Numbered from the stretch's first letter, positions 34,164 through 46,500 are shown. The stretch: DNA of 64,000 nucleotides from Cryptomeria japonica (GCF_030272615.1 NC_081411.1:182986977-183050976); one strand, 5' to 3'. Made by a program: numbers and translations. The notes: generated by a model from the sequence alone, not told the origin.

Positions 34164-37100
34164 GCAAAAGCGGCCACTATGAGGCCAACCCTTCCAAATC
34201 TTGGCTGCACATAATTCTTAGTTAGTACACTTCTAGAACTGGGTGACACTTCTTTAGCCCAAGCTGACTTAGGAGATTTTTTAGAAAGATCTAGAAACCC
34301 TAAGGCTAACTCAATGATGGAAAGAATAGTTAAAAGTGGCTTGATTGAAGTTGTTGCATTTCCACCTACCACCCCTTGCCCAGGATTGGTGATAGAATGT
34401 ATGAATAAGTATGATGCTGGTAACAAGTGCATTATGACCAGCAGTGGTGAATTGTTAGTAGAAATTAACAGGGAAACATTGATGGTTGCAATTGGAATTC
34501 CTCATAAGGAGACATATGAAGATTGGTCCATTGGTAATTCATACGCATTCTTCTCTGAGAATAAAAGCACTTATAAGAGCATCATTGCTAGGAATTTTAT
34601 CCTAAAAGTTCGGAAAGGGGGTTCGTGGCTACCCAAATTTCTTACAAGAGAGCATTTCATAATAGAGGTGCAGGATATTGTGATTTTGTGAAACAGGCTC
34701 AAAGGGAATTCACACGGTTTCTACTAGAAAGATTGGATGTATTTTTACATTCAGGTATTGTTAGCTAGTGAGAAATATCTTGACTAGGCATAGGTTATTG
34801 ATGAAAGGCTTCATGAGGGTTTCAATAATTTTATAGGAATGTCTGGTTTTTATATGTCCTCATATTTTTTTATATACTGGCTTGTACCAGAGAGTGGCAA
34901 GGGCTACATCATGAGCCTTGGGTGGATAGAATGAAGGATTATGATTATTATCCACACCTACAACAACAAAGATATGTTGAAAATGTTACAACATGGAATG
35001 ATGCTTTCATAGGAAGAATTGTCTTTGAACTACAGCCTGAGACACAAATAAAAGAATGTCAGCTGAAGCAATGGAGTTGGTCAGTATATATGGACGCTAT
35101 TTTATCCAATTTCCTATATCTACTTACATTAGAGTGGGGGACTTTGAAGGAGAACCATTCAAATTGCCTAGGTATGCCTTTGATATTTATATACTTATTT
35201 AATTTTGCAAACAACTTTACCACATTGATAAAAAGTTAGGGGTGATGAGTAAATCTGGAGTTGTCTTCTCAATTGAACTTGGATATTATAGTTGCAAAAT
35301 TGTTTGTGATACTTTGAACCTAGAATTAGAGTTCAAGAAACTAAATTTACAGCTCTACATTGCTCGGCATAAGTTTAATAGTAGAGGCTATATTGTGGAA
35401 CATTTAAATGTTGATGTCAATTTATTTCATGAACCCTAATTAGAAGATTATTGGAAAAAAAATTGCGATGAATTTGAAGTAAGAAGGAGATTGTGGTCAA
35501 GGTTCACTTTGGAGTAGATTGTTACAATGAGATTGTCAATAAATATGGCAAGAATACAAGAAAAGGAGGGGGAAGATGTGTTAGATCCTGAATTCAATGT
35601 AAGAGTTCAAGGGCATCCCATCCCTGAAATTGATTAGGACAGGAGAGAAGAAGAAACTATCCAAGCCAAGTCCTTCAATTTTATAAGGAGAACGGAGAAG
35701 TGGTTAAGGGACCACAAATTTAGAAAGGAGCCAATCATTACTCCTAAAGAGTTAACAATTTATCCACTTCATGTTGCAACACAAATCCCACATCCTCCTC
35801 TAATGTAATTGTTGATATTGCAAGTGCCACAAGGCCAAAAATTGGAGAAGTTCAAACCAAGAGGTCAAAGAAATCCCCATTGAGTTCCTCAATAGTTCGA
35901 GTCACCCGTTCTAGTAGCAGAAATAGAAATAGGAAACCAGCGCCAGACCAAATTATTGTGGACTTAGATCCAAGTGAGGAAACCCAGGTGTCCATGAATG
36001 AACATGTGTCAAATAATCCTTCAGTATAGGATGTGGATACAAAGAAAGAATCTAAAGAAAATCCAAATCCAATGAGAATCATGACTATTGTCAATCCACC
36101 TAATTATCAGACACCTCCACCCAGAGAAACTTCCAGTGGTTCTCGATGGCTTGGAGCTTCTATTGGTAAGAAACATAGTGTGGTTCCTATTACCATTCCT
36201 ATGGAAGATATGGTTAGTAAGTGCATTGGAAAATATCCAAACCCAAAAATCTTAAAATAGAGGCTATGATGGAGGTCGATGATGACACAGGGCATTCGGT
36301 AGTAGAAGTAGAAAAGCCTATCTCAAATAAAGACTCAAAAAATGCCACTGAAAAAGATTTTTTTGTTGAGAAAATTGACCTGGGAGTTGCTTCAAGAGTT
36401 GTGGATGCCAAACATTTAGAATCCTCCACCAAAACAATGATATCTAAAACCTGGAAAGATGATAAGGACAAGCGAGAATTGAAACAGGTAGTTACACAGA
36501 TGGCAGAATATATCAATGATATACATCACCTAAGTCATCAACCTTTGACACAGATGTCATTGTCTTTTGACCCTAAATCACCAGTAAACCAAAAGCGATT
36601 GGATCGGGCTCAAAGAAGTTGTATGATAGCTGAGATTTTTGATGAATGGCTTGACTCCATAGTGCAGCAAGGCATAAATTACATTGCTAGCTTAATCAAA
36701 GTATATGATAATGCTATAGTCATGAGTAAAGAGCTGGATTTGGAAGCTACAACATGGGACAAAGAAATAAATAAATGGGTAGGGGTTTTGGCACAAATCA
36801 ATGATGTACAAAAATTTGGGATCATGAAATTTCTTGCCGAGAAGCCTATGGATAACTTGGATGACAATGTATTTTATGTATCAAGGAAGAACGTTGAATG
36901 GAGAAACTCAATCATCAAACAGGGTCATGAAGAATCCATCAAATTATTAAAAGAATTGAAAGAGCTCATTTATATGATGCAGAAAGATTTGAAATGTATC
37001 GATATACAGATCCTAAAAGATGATGGACAGAGAATTGAGCATGTAGCAGACATGGTCAAAATTTTTAAGGAGAGAGTACAACTCATTAAAGAAACAAAGT

Positions 37101-37370
37101 CTCTAACTATGGATGACTTCTCCAAGGTGGCTAGGATCGAGTCAATGTTAGCAGTTTTCTTTGATCATCTAGAAGCACATAAAATAAAAGTCATGCAGGT
37201 AAACATGGATGCAAAAGTCTAGAAACAACGCATTCTACATATTGGGCTCCTGCATTATCAGGTTATCCTCAACTTCTCAACGACACACTTGGAGTGGGGG
37301 AATGTTCGTGGCACTGTGGCGAAACAGGATAAACCATATGTTACCTCTACCAAGTTCGAATCTTGATCAA
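34164..37370 (+). pseudogene. LTR-borne ORF, copy in the 3' LTR of G1
   Basis: This is homologous to 22506-25676 across its length. The N-terminus runs from 34164, where the ATG is GTG, and includes the open piece 34314-34691 (ERIVKSGLIEVVAFPPTTPC). The middle is at 34922-35439 and the C-terminal region is one open frame of 333 codons (36221-37222, MHWKISKPKNLKIEAMMEVD onward). That C-terminal frame is broken in the 5' LTR copy. Helical, charged text such as KLLKELKELIYMMQKDLKCI suggests a coiled coil. Stops at 35437 and 35516 are sense codons in the other copy. The function is unknown. Confidence 0.75.
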
Positions 37371-38181
37371 GCTATGAATGAGTTGACATTTTGTCTGTGG
37401 CTCTTGGCCATTTAAGTTTTATCCAATTTTAAGTAAAATAGTTTCTTTTAACTCTAGGATAGAGTTTAAAAAAACACGGGTTATTTCAAAAAACTGTTAG
37501 CCTAGAGGCTATGTATGTAATTAAGCAAGCTTTTATTGAGTTCTGAAAAACTTTGATTTGGATTAGCTAACTTAGTTTTCCTTTGGAATTTTCAGTGAAG
37601 ACATTTTATCTATGAATGAAATGATATATTTTGCACAACCTTCAAATCTATTTGTTTGGATGAAAAAACAAATCTATGTTGGGATATATGTTTGTGTGCA
37701 TAATATTTTACTTCTTTGATTGTTTTCTTATTATAAGTCTATGAATTCATTTGATTAAGGAAATTAGTTGTTTGTTGTTGTTTGAATGATTTTGATCCCC
37801 CTTATCCTTTTAGGCATGAGTGAGTCTCGATCAACATTCATAATACATTGAGTATACTTTGTGAAATAAGTTTTATATAAGAGAGAAATTCAAAGTTCAA
37901 GTCTTTGAGCTTACATTTATGAATAATTATTTCATAGCATTCATATTGTGTTCACAAATAGATGTGAAATCATTTCTCTATTTTTGGTAAAAAGTGCATT
38001 TCTTTGCAATTAATTTGCATAAAAATTAATTGGATATCATACATTGAGCTACACTCTTATGCACAGGGTAAACCAATAATCGGTTCACCCAACTATTGGT
38101 TTATTTTGCTTTTCAGTAGCAATATGCATGAGTAATTATAAAAAATACTAAAGAAAGGCAAATACATTAACCAACAGGTAG

Positions 38182-39437
38182 TAAACATGATTTTGGAAAG
38201 CAAAAGGTTAAATAGATATGAGATAGTTATATACAATTTGAAGAGTGGAGGTGAAGGTTCTAGATGTGATTTGGTTACAAAAAAACTAAGGATTGCCGAT
38301 TTTAATTTTAATTTTAAAAGAAATCATCTTTACAAGTATGCAAGATACAATCATAGATCTCAATGGTTAGATCAACAATTTAGGATGTGTAAAGATTTTT
38401 TTTTTTACTAGAACTATTTCCTCTATAGTAAATTTTGTTGAAAACTACATACTAGAACTACAAGATGAATTCCAATTTTGATATTACAATTCTATTTAGA
38501 CTGTCATTTTTTTTTACATCACATATAGACATGCCCTTCATAATATAGAAGAGAATGGGAAGATAGTCAGAGAGCACCATTCATACATGAGTGATGATCG
38601 ATCTCATTTATCTGAGTATGTGTAATATTATTTTCAAATATTTGAACTCCTACAGGGAAAAAAAATTAAAATGGTTCAACATCTCATTTGGTCAAATAAT
38701 TGCACCAATCAATTCAAGAATGATCATATGTTTAATTGATTGAGTAGAATGCATGCATTCAGGGGTATAACTCATTTGGATTTTTTTTAAGCTAGGCATT
38801 GAAAATGGGAGCATGATGGGGTAAGTGTATGTGTGAAGAGAGTTCTAGTTAAAGAACAAGATTAGAGGTGGTGCTACATTGCATGATGTAAATTCTAATA
38901 TTAACTGGTATAACTATGAATTTTTGCAAGGAGGGACACTTCATTTAGAAATACATAGGTACTTTTCACTGGTTGATGAGGGTATAATGGGAGATAAATT
39001 AGATTGTTAGATAATCAAAGAACCATCAAATATGCATTCATTTCAAATCTCAAATGCAAGTATATGGACTATTTAGACATGAGAATTATCTTGTTTTTGT
39101 TAGAGTTGTATTATATGTGAGTTGGATCATTGTGAGTTAAGTGACTAGGTAGATACATGGATTTAACAATATCTAACCTCTTTATCTAAAGCTCATTCAT
39201 TTTTATTGAATGAAATGAATATTTATTTGATTATGAACATCTCTTAGAATGTGTACAATTAGGACATGTTTATGTTATTGTTGCATCACATGAGAATGGA
39301 GAGAGATCAGGCTATTGCTTGGCACAATATGTATATGGAAAGCAAAAGCTAACATAATCGATGAAAGATCTTGATGGGTTCACATATCCTACAAGATCAC
39401 TAGTTATTATTGGAACTTGGATGCAAACATGTATATG
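38182..39437 (+). pseudogene. transposase-like pseudogene with WSDNC and GHGKGEHDG-type motifs
   Basis: Frames on the plus strand give RSQWLDQQFRMCKDFFF (38340-38400), then NFVENYILELQDEFQF, YITYRHALHNIEE and a HSYMSDDRSHLSEYV segment (38570-38620). Next come HLIWSNNCTNQFKNDHMF, LSRMHAFRGITHLDFF and ENGSMMG/VCVKRVLVKEQD. Further text, ASHENGERSGYCLAQ and MKDLDGFTYPT (39285-39400), completes the pattern. I recall this order of Asp- and Glu-containing motifs (WSD, GxGEHDG) from repeated plant proteins that look like transposases, but I cannot name the family. Many stops mark it as dead. It is cut at 38176 by G1 and at 39438 by an LTR remnant. Confidence 0.55.
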
Positions 39438-40215
39438 TGATGAGAACACACTTATATTGAGAAGAGGGTTGAATTAGTTTAAGGTAATCTCTTTTCTTAA
39501 TTCATAACTTAACAACCATAACAACAACAATAATAATAAAAACAATAAAGAAACAAACATACACTATTCAATTAATAAACAACAAACATACATTATCCAT
39601 ACAAGAGAGAACATAGATTTATGTGGAAACCTTTTTGGGAGAAAACCACAGAGAAGGATTGCTTAGATTTACAATCCAAAAAAACCCTCACAAAATAATA
39701 AATAGATCTTACAGTATTTGTAGGCACTAACTTGTTGGAGACACTAATATGTACTTAGATATTTTTGCAGGTATCAACTTGTTGGAGACATAAAACCCCA
39801 CTTTGAGCACCATCACAACAAGAGACACTAATCTCTTCATTGAAAAGGCACCAACCTCTTTTGAGCAAAAATTCACCTTCACTATCTTACTTCTTCAACA
39901 AATGATGAACAAAAAATCTCCTTAATAACTTCATTCCAATTTTGATATGCTCTATTATGATATTCTCTATCTATAGAACATTACACTTTCATAGATAATT
40001 CACACACACTTTGGCAACAACTTGTTTCTTGTATATAACATTTTGATTTTTCATATGGAAGTCAACCTTAAAAATCGATTAGCATAATTCAATAATTAAT
40101 CATTTGAGCCTCTAAGTCAACCATAAAAAACACTCTGTTAAAAATCAGGCCTTCATCGTGCTGCCTTGCATCAGTAGTCGACGGTTGGTCTTACTCCTTA
40201 CCTCTTACCAACAAC
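39438..40215 (-). repeat. LTR remnant, copia-like, minus strand
   Basis: The left end reads TGATGAGAACACACTTATAT followed by GAGAAGAGGGTTGAATTAG, close to the strand-3' ends of the LTRs at 5289 and 50843 (GAGAGGGGGGTGAATCAG). It then shares the ACCTTTTTGGGAGAAAACC and CTCACAAAATAATAAAT elements with the 50.8-52.0 kb remnant. The right end is tentatively placed at a CCAACA near 40210. No primer site lies to its left, so it may be a solo or truncated LTR. Confidence 0.5.
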
Positions 40216-40339
40216 AAAAAGCAAAACTCACAAATAAACTGACAAATGTTAACCCTTCACACTGAACGTTAATGAAGATTAGTTCGCTTCAGCAAAGAAT
40301 GTCCCTTTGAATTCAGAAGCCCGATCAATTTGGGAAAAC

Positions 40340-40397
40340 TCGGTAATCGGGGTTGGAGATTTTCCAAGTCGGTAATCGGGGTTGGAGATTTTCCAAG
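40340..40397. repeat. 29-bp tandem duplication
   Basis: Two perfect copies of a unit starting TCGGTAATCGGGGTTGGAG. A related phrase, AGAAGCCCGA(T/C)CAA, occurs at about 40315 and 40445, so the duplication sits in a larger degenerate repeat. Confidence 0.8.
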
Positions 40398-40559
40398 CTT
40401 CATTCTATCCAATAATAAATATATTTAGGCAAATGCCTGATTTGAGAAGCCCGACCAACTTGGGAAAACTCTCAAAAGTGAAAACACCTTCATCGGGGGT
40501 TGTAGATCGAGGATCCCTCATACCGTCTACTAACAAAACAATAAATACTAAACTCTTGA

Positions 40560-42811
40560 GGGTCAAAGCTACGCAGCGGACAAAATGGCCCGCCCCACGT
40601 CATGCCTTTCTCCATGCCCATGCCATGTCTTGTCATCGAGCTGCTCAGAGCCACCACGATCAACTTGTCAGCACGGATCTGAATGCCGAATGACCTGCCA
40701 TTAATCCTCAACACACGGTTTACCTTTTTTTTAAATATTAATAAAGATAAAAGGTTTTTAATTTTTTTATAGAAATAAATTAATAATGATTGTTGTTGTA
40801 TGTAAAAATATTTTTTCATTTTAGTCAATTTATTTAAATAGGTTTTTTATTCTTTTCACTTTATGATATCTTTGTAGACAATTTTAAAATTCTAAATTTT
40901 ATTAGGCAACATGAAAGTTTTTACTATTTTAACCACTATATATCATTATTTTTTCACGTTTATATATTAAAATTTTCTAAAATATTTTCTCTATCAATTG
41001 ATTTTAGACAATAGTATTCAACAATTATATTTTTAATGTACTATAATTTTATATTAAATTAATGATTTATACAAAATTAAATAGAATTTTTTTTAAAAAT
41101 AAAAGTGATTTTATTCATAAAATTAAATTGATGTTTGATACATGAATAAGTTAACTATTTGTTCTCTCATTTATTGTTGCACTTATGTTTATGATTGATA
41201 ACTTAGTTATACTACATCAAGCAAACTTATTTTTGGACTATGATATAAGATAAATAGAAAAATAAGTGAATTCTACATCTTGCCCTACTTATAAAGAATA
41301 GAACCAAATACTCATGCTTGTTAATTTGATAGGATAAAATAAACAATAATATCATTTTAATGATGCCTTTTCTTTTCTAAAATGGGAATGGAGTTCCTTA
41401 TATGAATATTTCAATATGAAGTTCTATGTTCCTTAAGATTTAAATAGAAACCACTTCATAGTTAATCAATTATTAGTTTGAATGGGTTTTAAATTGGGAC
41501 AAGATTATATTTGGATAAGATATGTATGGACAAGTACTAGTCAAATAAATCAAATTCCTACTAGACACCTATATAGTGTTTTATTGACTTGTTTACTATC
41601 TAGGGCTCTAGACAAGTAGTTCATATCTCTATTAGTTTTGGTGAATGTTTATAGTTTTGCATTTTTAATTAAGTGACAATTTCTTTGGTGTACACCTCAA
41701 AATCATTAAAAATTTACACAACACATGACATGTTAAATGTCAAAAATAATATAAGTATTATGTAAAAATAATATGACCCAAAGAAAATTGCATGCTAATG
41801 GCATAAAATGAATAAAATTCATAATGGATTTAGTCAATTTTTCACATATACAATAGTAGTCCAACTCAAAAATATATACAAATAATGTCTCTATCTTGAA
41901 AAACCAAGCCACTCCTCCAAGATCCAACTTCTAAATAGAGTTACACACTCAATAAATAATCCATGACAATAAAGTATCATGCACTATAATGGTTATCGAG
42001 GAAAATATTGACCACAATCCTCTATTATAGTATCATCAATACCTGCAAATATAATGAGCTAGTTATAAAATTAATTTACAAACAAAAGACTCGTTATTGA
42101 TTGAAGTTCAATTCATAATGTTTTTAAAATCTCTAATTTTCATTACATCCATTAATGTAATTTATTGGTTGAGATCAAAAACTGAGTGCAAAGTATGTTG
42201 TTGATTGTTCTGTTGATCATATAAGACTGCAATAACATGCACATTTAATGCATCAAATTAGATAAAATTAATATAGAAATTGAAGACTTAAAACTGATTG
42301 AAGTTCATTTTAAAATTTTATTACCATCTCTAATTTGCATTAAATCCATTATTGTTTGGTTAAGATCAACAAAAAATGGTAACGTATGTTGTTTCATTTT
42401 TAGTTTTTATCATTCAAAGCTACAATAACATGCACATTTGACATGTCAACTTAGATATAATTAATCTACAAATTAAAAACCTGTTTAAATAAGTTGACTA
42501 AAATGAAAAAATATTTTTGCGTACAACAACAATCATTATTAATTTATTTCTATTAAAAAATTAAAAACAAATTTTATTTTTAATAATATTTTTAAAAAAA
42601 GGTAAACCGTGTGTTGAAGATTAATGGCAGGTCATTCGGCATTCAGATCAGTGATGACAAGTTGATTGTGTTGGCTCTAAGAAGCTCAATGTCAAGGGGT
42701 GATTGGATGACCGACAGTTATAGCATATGACATGGGCATGGAGAAAGGCATGGGTATGGAGAAAGGCATGGCATGGGGCAGCCCATTTTGTCCACTGTGT
42801 AGCCAGTGCCC
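40560..42811. mobile_element. MULE-like TIR element without transposase
   Basis: The arms 40560-40850 and about 42470-42811 are inverted copies. They share, for example, CGGTTTACC(T)n, the poly-A/T stretch with AACAATCATTATTAATTTAT, and the outer CAAAATGG near each end. The ends start GGG(N)5GCTAC. Nine-base flanks AACTCTTGA (40551-40559) and AAAGCTTGA (42812-42820) agree at seven positions, matching a decayed nine-base duplication typical of Mutator-like elements. The 1.6-kb interior has no long ORF. The right arm has a local duplication near 42735-42770. Confidence 0.7.
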
Positions 42812-42820
42812 AAAGCTTGA

Positions 42821-43855
42821 TCCACTCTTTCACTTTGACATCTATGGCCATAATTTCAACATTCTATTTTTGCTTGATTAGAACAACTTTTGACATCAAC
42901 ATATTAATGCATCGACACTCTTTGACATCAAGGATAATATTTCAAATAATATGATTAGAAAGAATGTCATACCTACATTTCAAGACTTTTAGAAGCACAA
43001 TTCCAAGTACAAAAGAACAATGGAATATTAGTAATCTTGATCATGAAGCAATATTGAATGCTTTGAAGATAAGGGGTGATCCCTTAGGCATTCTTGAGTA
43101 GCAAATCTAGACTACCATATGGGATAGGTATGATAATGTTAATGTCTTAGCGATATTTATATTATTTTTATTTTTTGGATTTGTTAAATTATTAAAAAAA
43201 TAGCGTTTGTTTAGTTATAATCTATGATTTTGACTATTCAAGTGTACTCAACCATTGTTAAGTCAAAATTAGGTTAAATTTTATGTTTCTTAATAATTCA
43301 ATTGCATATACAAATGTATTTTTTTTTGGAGAACAATGCTATTCTATTCAAGCAATTCAGATCAAAAGTTATAACATTTTTCTTGAACATTCAATATATT
43401 AAATATGGAGGTATCTAAGATAGCATTCTACATAGTGATTCTTAATCTTGCATTTGGTTTGAGATAATATTTAGTTAAATTTGTAGATCATGTTGTTTAT
43501 TATGCTCTACAATTTCTTACTATTTAAATTTGTAGGTGTATTTTACACAAGTTTGGAGTACTTAGATTTACGTATGAGGCTGGAAATAATATTTTATTTA
43601 TTTTACCTATTCCACGATTGTTATGAGTACGCCAAGATTATGAGGTTAATGCATCCACCATTGTTGACTTTTAACGTACATTAAAGATTATTTTTATTAA
43701 TAACTCACTTGTTTATAAATGTAAGTATTTTGAATAATAAATCTACTATATTGATGATTATGATGATATCATGTTTTTGTACATGAGGGCATGAAAACTA
43801 TGATATTGGAAATATTAGTTATATTGTGCATAGATGTGATATTTTATCTATATGA
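42821..43855. other. spacer without recognisable feature
   Basis: About 1 kb of AT-rich DNA with only short random frames. I saw no motif, LTR edge or repeat that I could tie to another part of the window. Confidence 0.5.
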
Positions 43856-43869
43856 TGACAATGCATAAG

Positions 43870-44258
43870 TATCTTCATGAATCTCATTTTTATGTGTAAT
43901 GGTGATTATGTGTATGAAATTTATGCATATTATGATGATTATGATGAAAAGATGCATAGACTAACAAATCTTATGTGTATGTATATAGGTATATATGATA
44001 ATGAATCTCTCATGTATGTGTAATGGTGATTATATGTATGGAATGTGTGCATACTATGATGGTTATTATACAAGAAATTCATATAATAAAAAATCTTGTG
44101 TATGCACATAGGTACATGTATGTTCATGAATCTAATGTGTATGTCTAATGGTGATTATGTGAATGGAATATATGCATGTTATGATTATGTTGAAAAGATG
44201 CACAGACTTCCTATTTATTTTGCCTATACTCATGGCATACTTTTCTACTTCATAGGTG
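43870..44258. repeat. degenerate tandem repeat, about 125-bp period
   Basis: The phrase TAATGGTGATTATGTG or a close variant recurs at 43897, 44021 and 44146, so three copies lie about 124-125 bp apart. Nearby text such as GATGCATAGACT and GTATATAGGTA also recurs. A further copy of the last segment, about 75 bp, reappears at 45202-45275. Confidence 0.65.
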
Positions 44259-44265
44259 AACTCAC

Positions 44266-45015
44266 AAAGCCGGTTCCCACTTTTTGGTACGTCTTGATTT
44301 TTGCTGAAATCATACATTTTTTAGAAAATATAATGATTTAATCTTTACGAAGTCCCATTTTAAGTAATTAATTGAAGAGAGTTAAATCAAAGGCTCTTAG
44401 ATCAAAATTTCTTGAATAGAACCTCTCTCCTTCTAAATCATACTTGCAATGGAGTCTCCTTTGCATCTATCAAATGCTGATAAAAAACCAATTTTACATT
44501 AGCTTTTGGGGGGTCAAATTAATTCATTTAAAAGTTTTTTTAAAAAAATATTTAGTCCTTATTATAAGCTTTCCAAATAGTATAAATTTTAATATATTTA
44601 ATTTCATTAATATATTTTTATTTTATTTCTTATGAATGTAGGTTTTTCACTGATCATGAACTTCTTTGTTCAATGCATTGGGAAAAATAGTAAACTAATT
44701 CAAAAAAATTCTAAAAAACATCTATGCCCTAGGTATTGATGTTTTCTTTCTAACAAAAAGAAAAGAAAATTGAATTTTGATATATATAGAACAAGTTATG
44801 TGTTCAAATGTACACCTATATCTAAATTATAATTAGTTGAACTTCAAAACTTAATAAAATGAAAAATATTCAACATATCACTAGCAAACCAACTGCATGC
44901 CCTGGGTATTGATGTTACAAACCAAAATTCAAAATAATTAAGTTTTTATCATTTATAAAAAAAAAATTATGCGTTTCGATATACACATCACTCTTAAAAA
45001 ATGGTGTTTGCTGGA
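44266..45015. repeat. left arm of a large inverted repeat
   Basis: This pairs, in inverted orientation, with 49293-49990. Shared landmarks in order are GTTCCCACTTT, AATTAATTGAAGAG, TTGCAATGGAGTCTC, AATTATAATTA and the A/T run near the inner edge. The match is imperfect (roughly two thirds by eye). The arms might be the terminal repeats of an old DNA transposon or a foldback element. Confidence 0.6.
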
Positions 45016-45279
45016 AAAAATACTTTTTGAGGGAGATGGAAAAATCAATAAAATTTTATTCAAACAAATTTGAAAAAAATATATTTAGAATCTACAAACA
45101 AGATGTTAAAAATCATTAGGTTATATCATCTTCAAATTCTTAACGGTTTAAAATTTATAGGTGTCGGAAAGTGAAGGTTTTTTTCAAAATATTCATATAA
45201 GATTATGTTGAAAAGATGCATAGACTTACTATTTATTTTTCCTATACTCATGGCATACTTTCCTATTTCATCACACTAC

Positions 45280-46500
45280 AATATTTTCACTATTAGTTTG
45301 GTTTGACTATGTGTGGAAGGATAAATATGACTATTAAAAAATATCCCATGACACATAGAATGCAAAAATAGCATGCTTCCATGTTTACGCTACTCTCAAC
45401 TAATGCTCTGAGATGATTCTGTAGCATTTATGTGCCCACCTTGATGTGTTGGTGCAACCAATTTTTCTCTAGGATGCATGCAACAAAAAATATTCTTGTC
45501 ATTTTTGTATTGTTCTATACTAACACTTTTTTGCAATAATTTTGATGTTGGCATTGGCAATTGGTGGTGACTTGACCAAAATTGAGAGGGTAATGTGGAG
45601 GGATTCCATATCCACTTGTTCTTCTATAAAACTATTCTTAGGTAGCACGATCTTCGAGAACTACTTTTCTATAGTTTGGTAAGATTTTTCTCTTAGTGCT
45701 CTTAAGAGAGTACACCAGTATAGTGCACTCTATAATGTTCAAGTGACTTGGAGAATGAACAAAGGCCTTCCCTAGTATATACCTACCCACCTTGGCATAT
45801 TAGTGTAATCAAGTTTTATCTAGGATGCATGAAGAAAAAGATATGTTTGCCATGTTTGCACTACTCTCCACTGATCATTTTTGCAAGAATTCATTTGATG
45901 TTGAGAAAGGCTTTCCCTACTATTTCCTTGTCCATCAGAAAGTGTTAGCACATTTATTTTTCTTCAAGATGCATGAAACTAAAAATATGCTTCTTGTTGT
46001 ATTCGCACTACTCTCCATTGACAATGTTTACAAGAATGCATTTGATGTTAGCATGGCCAAACAATGTTGAGTTCACAAAATTTGAGAGAGGGTAATGTGG
46101 AGGGATCCCATATTCACTTTTAGTCTAGATGAAACATTCCTAAGTGTCATCAACATTGAAAGCTACATTATCATAGTTTGGTAAAAAATATTCTCTTATG
46201 GTTGATAAGACAATACACGAAAATAGTACACTCCAAAATGATCAGGTGACTTGGGGTACAAAAAAGGTCCTTCACTAGTGTTTACTTGTCCATCTTCACG
46301 TGTTGGTGTAATCAATTTTTCTCCAAGATGCATGAAACACAAAAAAATTTCTTACCATAATTGCTCTACTCTCCCTTGACAAATTTTCCAAGAATGCATT
46401 TGATGTTAGTATGGTCAAATGGTGTTGAGCTAACAAAAAATGAGATAGTTTAACATGGAGGGATGCCATATCCACTTGTCGGTCAACCCACAATAATGAG
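45280..46500. repeat. tandem array, about 355-bp unit
   Basis: Anchor phrases recur in order: TTTGATGTT at 45541, 45892, 46039 and 46396, and GTGGAGGGATNCCATATNCAC at about 45588, 46086 and 46442. Spacing gives a base unit of about 350-357 bp plus one internal duplication of about 147 bp. A further copy and part of another lie at 50010-50430. Confidence 0.7.

Larger units (their letters stand above)
21600..38176 (+). mobile_element. complete Ty3/gypsy (Tat-like) element G1 with ORF-bearing LTRs
   Basis: The element spans 16,577 bp including a 785-bp solo-LTR insertion (LTR plus duplicated target). Both ends carry GGTAG. The order is 5' LTR, primer site, gag, protease, extra RNase H, RT, RNase H, integrase, 3' LTR, all on the plus strand. 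Stops and frameshifts in every ORF show it is dead. The RT, integrase and second RNase H patterns match the plant Tat lineage. The LTRs are unusually long, and each contains a roughly 3-kb ORF region. Confidence 0.9.
32461..38176 (+). repeat. 3' LTR of G1 (interrupted by a solo LTR)
   Basis: The LTR starts TGTTATCCCATTATTTTGTC and ends TTAACCAACA with the typical CA. Its length is 5716 bp, or 4931 bp without the inserted solo LTR and its duplicated target. A TATA-like TTTATAAAGC lies near 32930-32940 and may be the promoter; the 5' LTR has TTAATAAAGC there. TSD GGTAG follows at 38177-38181. Confidence 0.88.

Noticed and set aside
34164-37370. Possibility that the ORF in the 3' LTR of G1 is a separate gene inserted next to the element
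   Set aside because: The same ORF with the same flanks lies in the 5' LTR, and target duplications lie outside both copies. The LTR alignment includes the ORF without a break apart from the solo LTR.
40490-40828. 112-codon minus-strand ORF over the left MULE arm
   Set aside because: It spans a terminal inverted repeat and A/T-runs. The inverted copy at 42.6 kb gives a different, shorter frame, so it is not a conserved protein.
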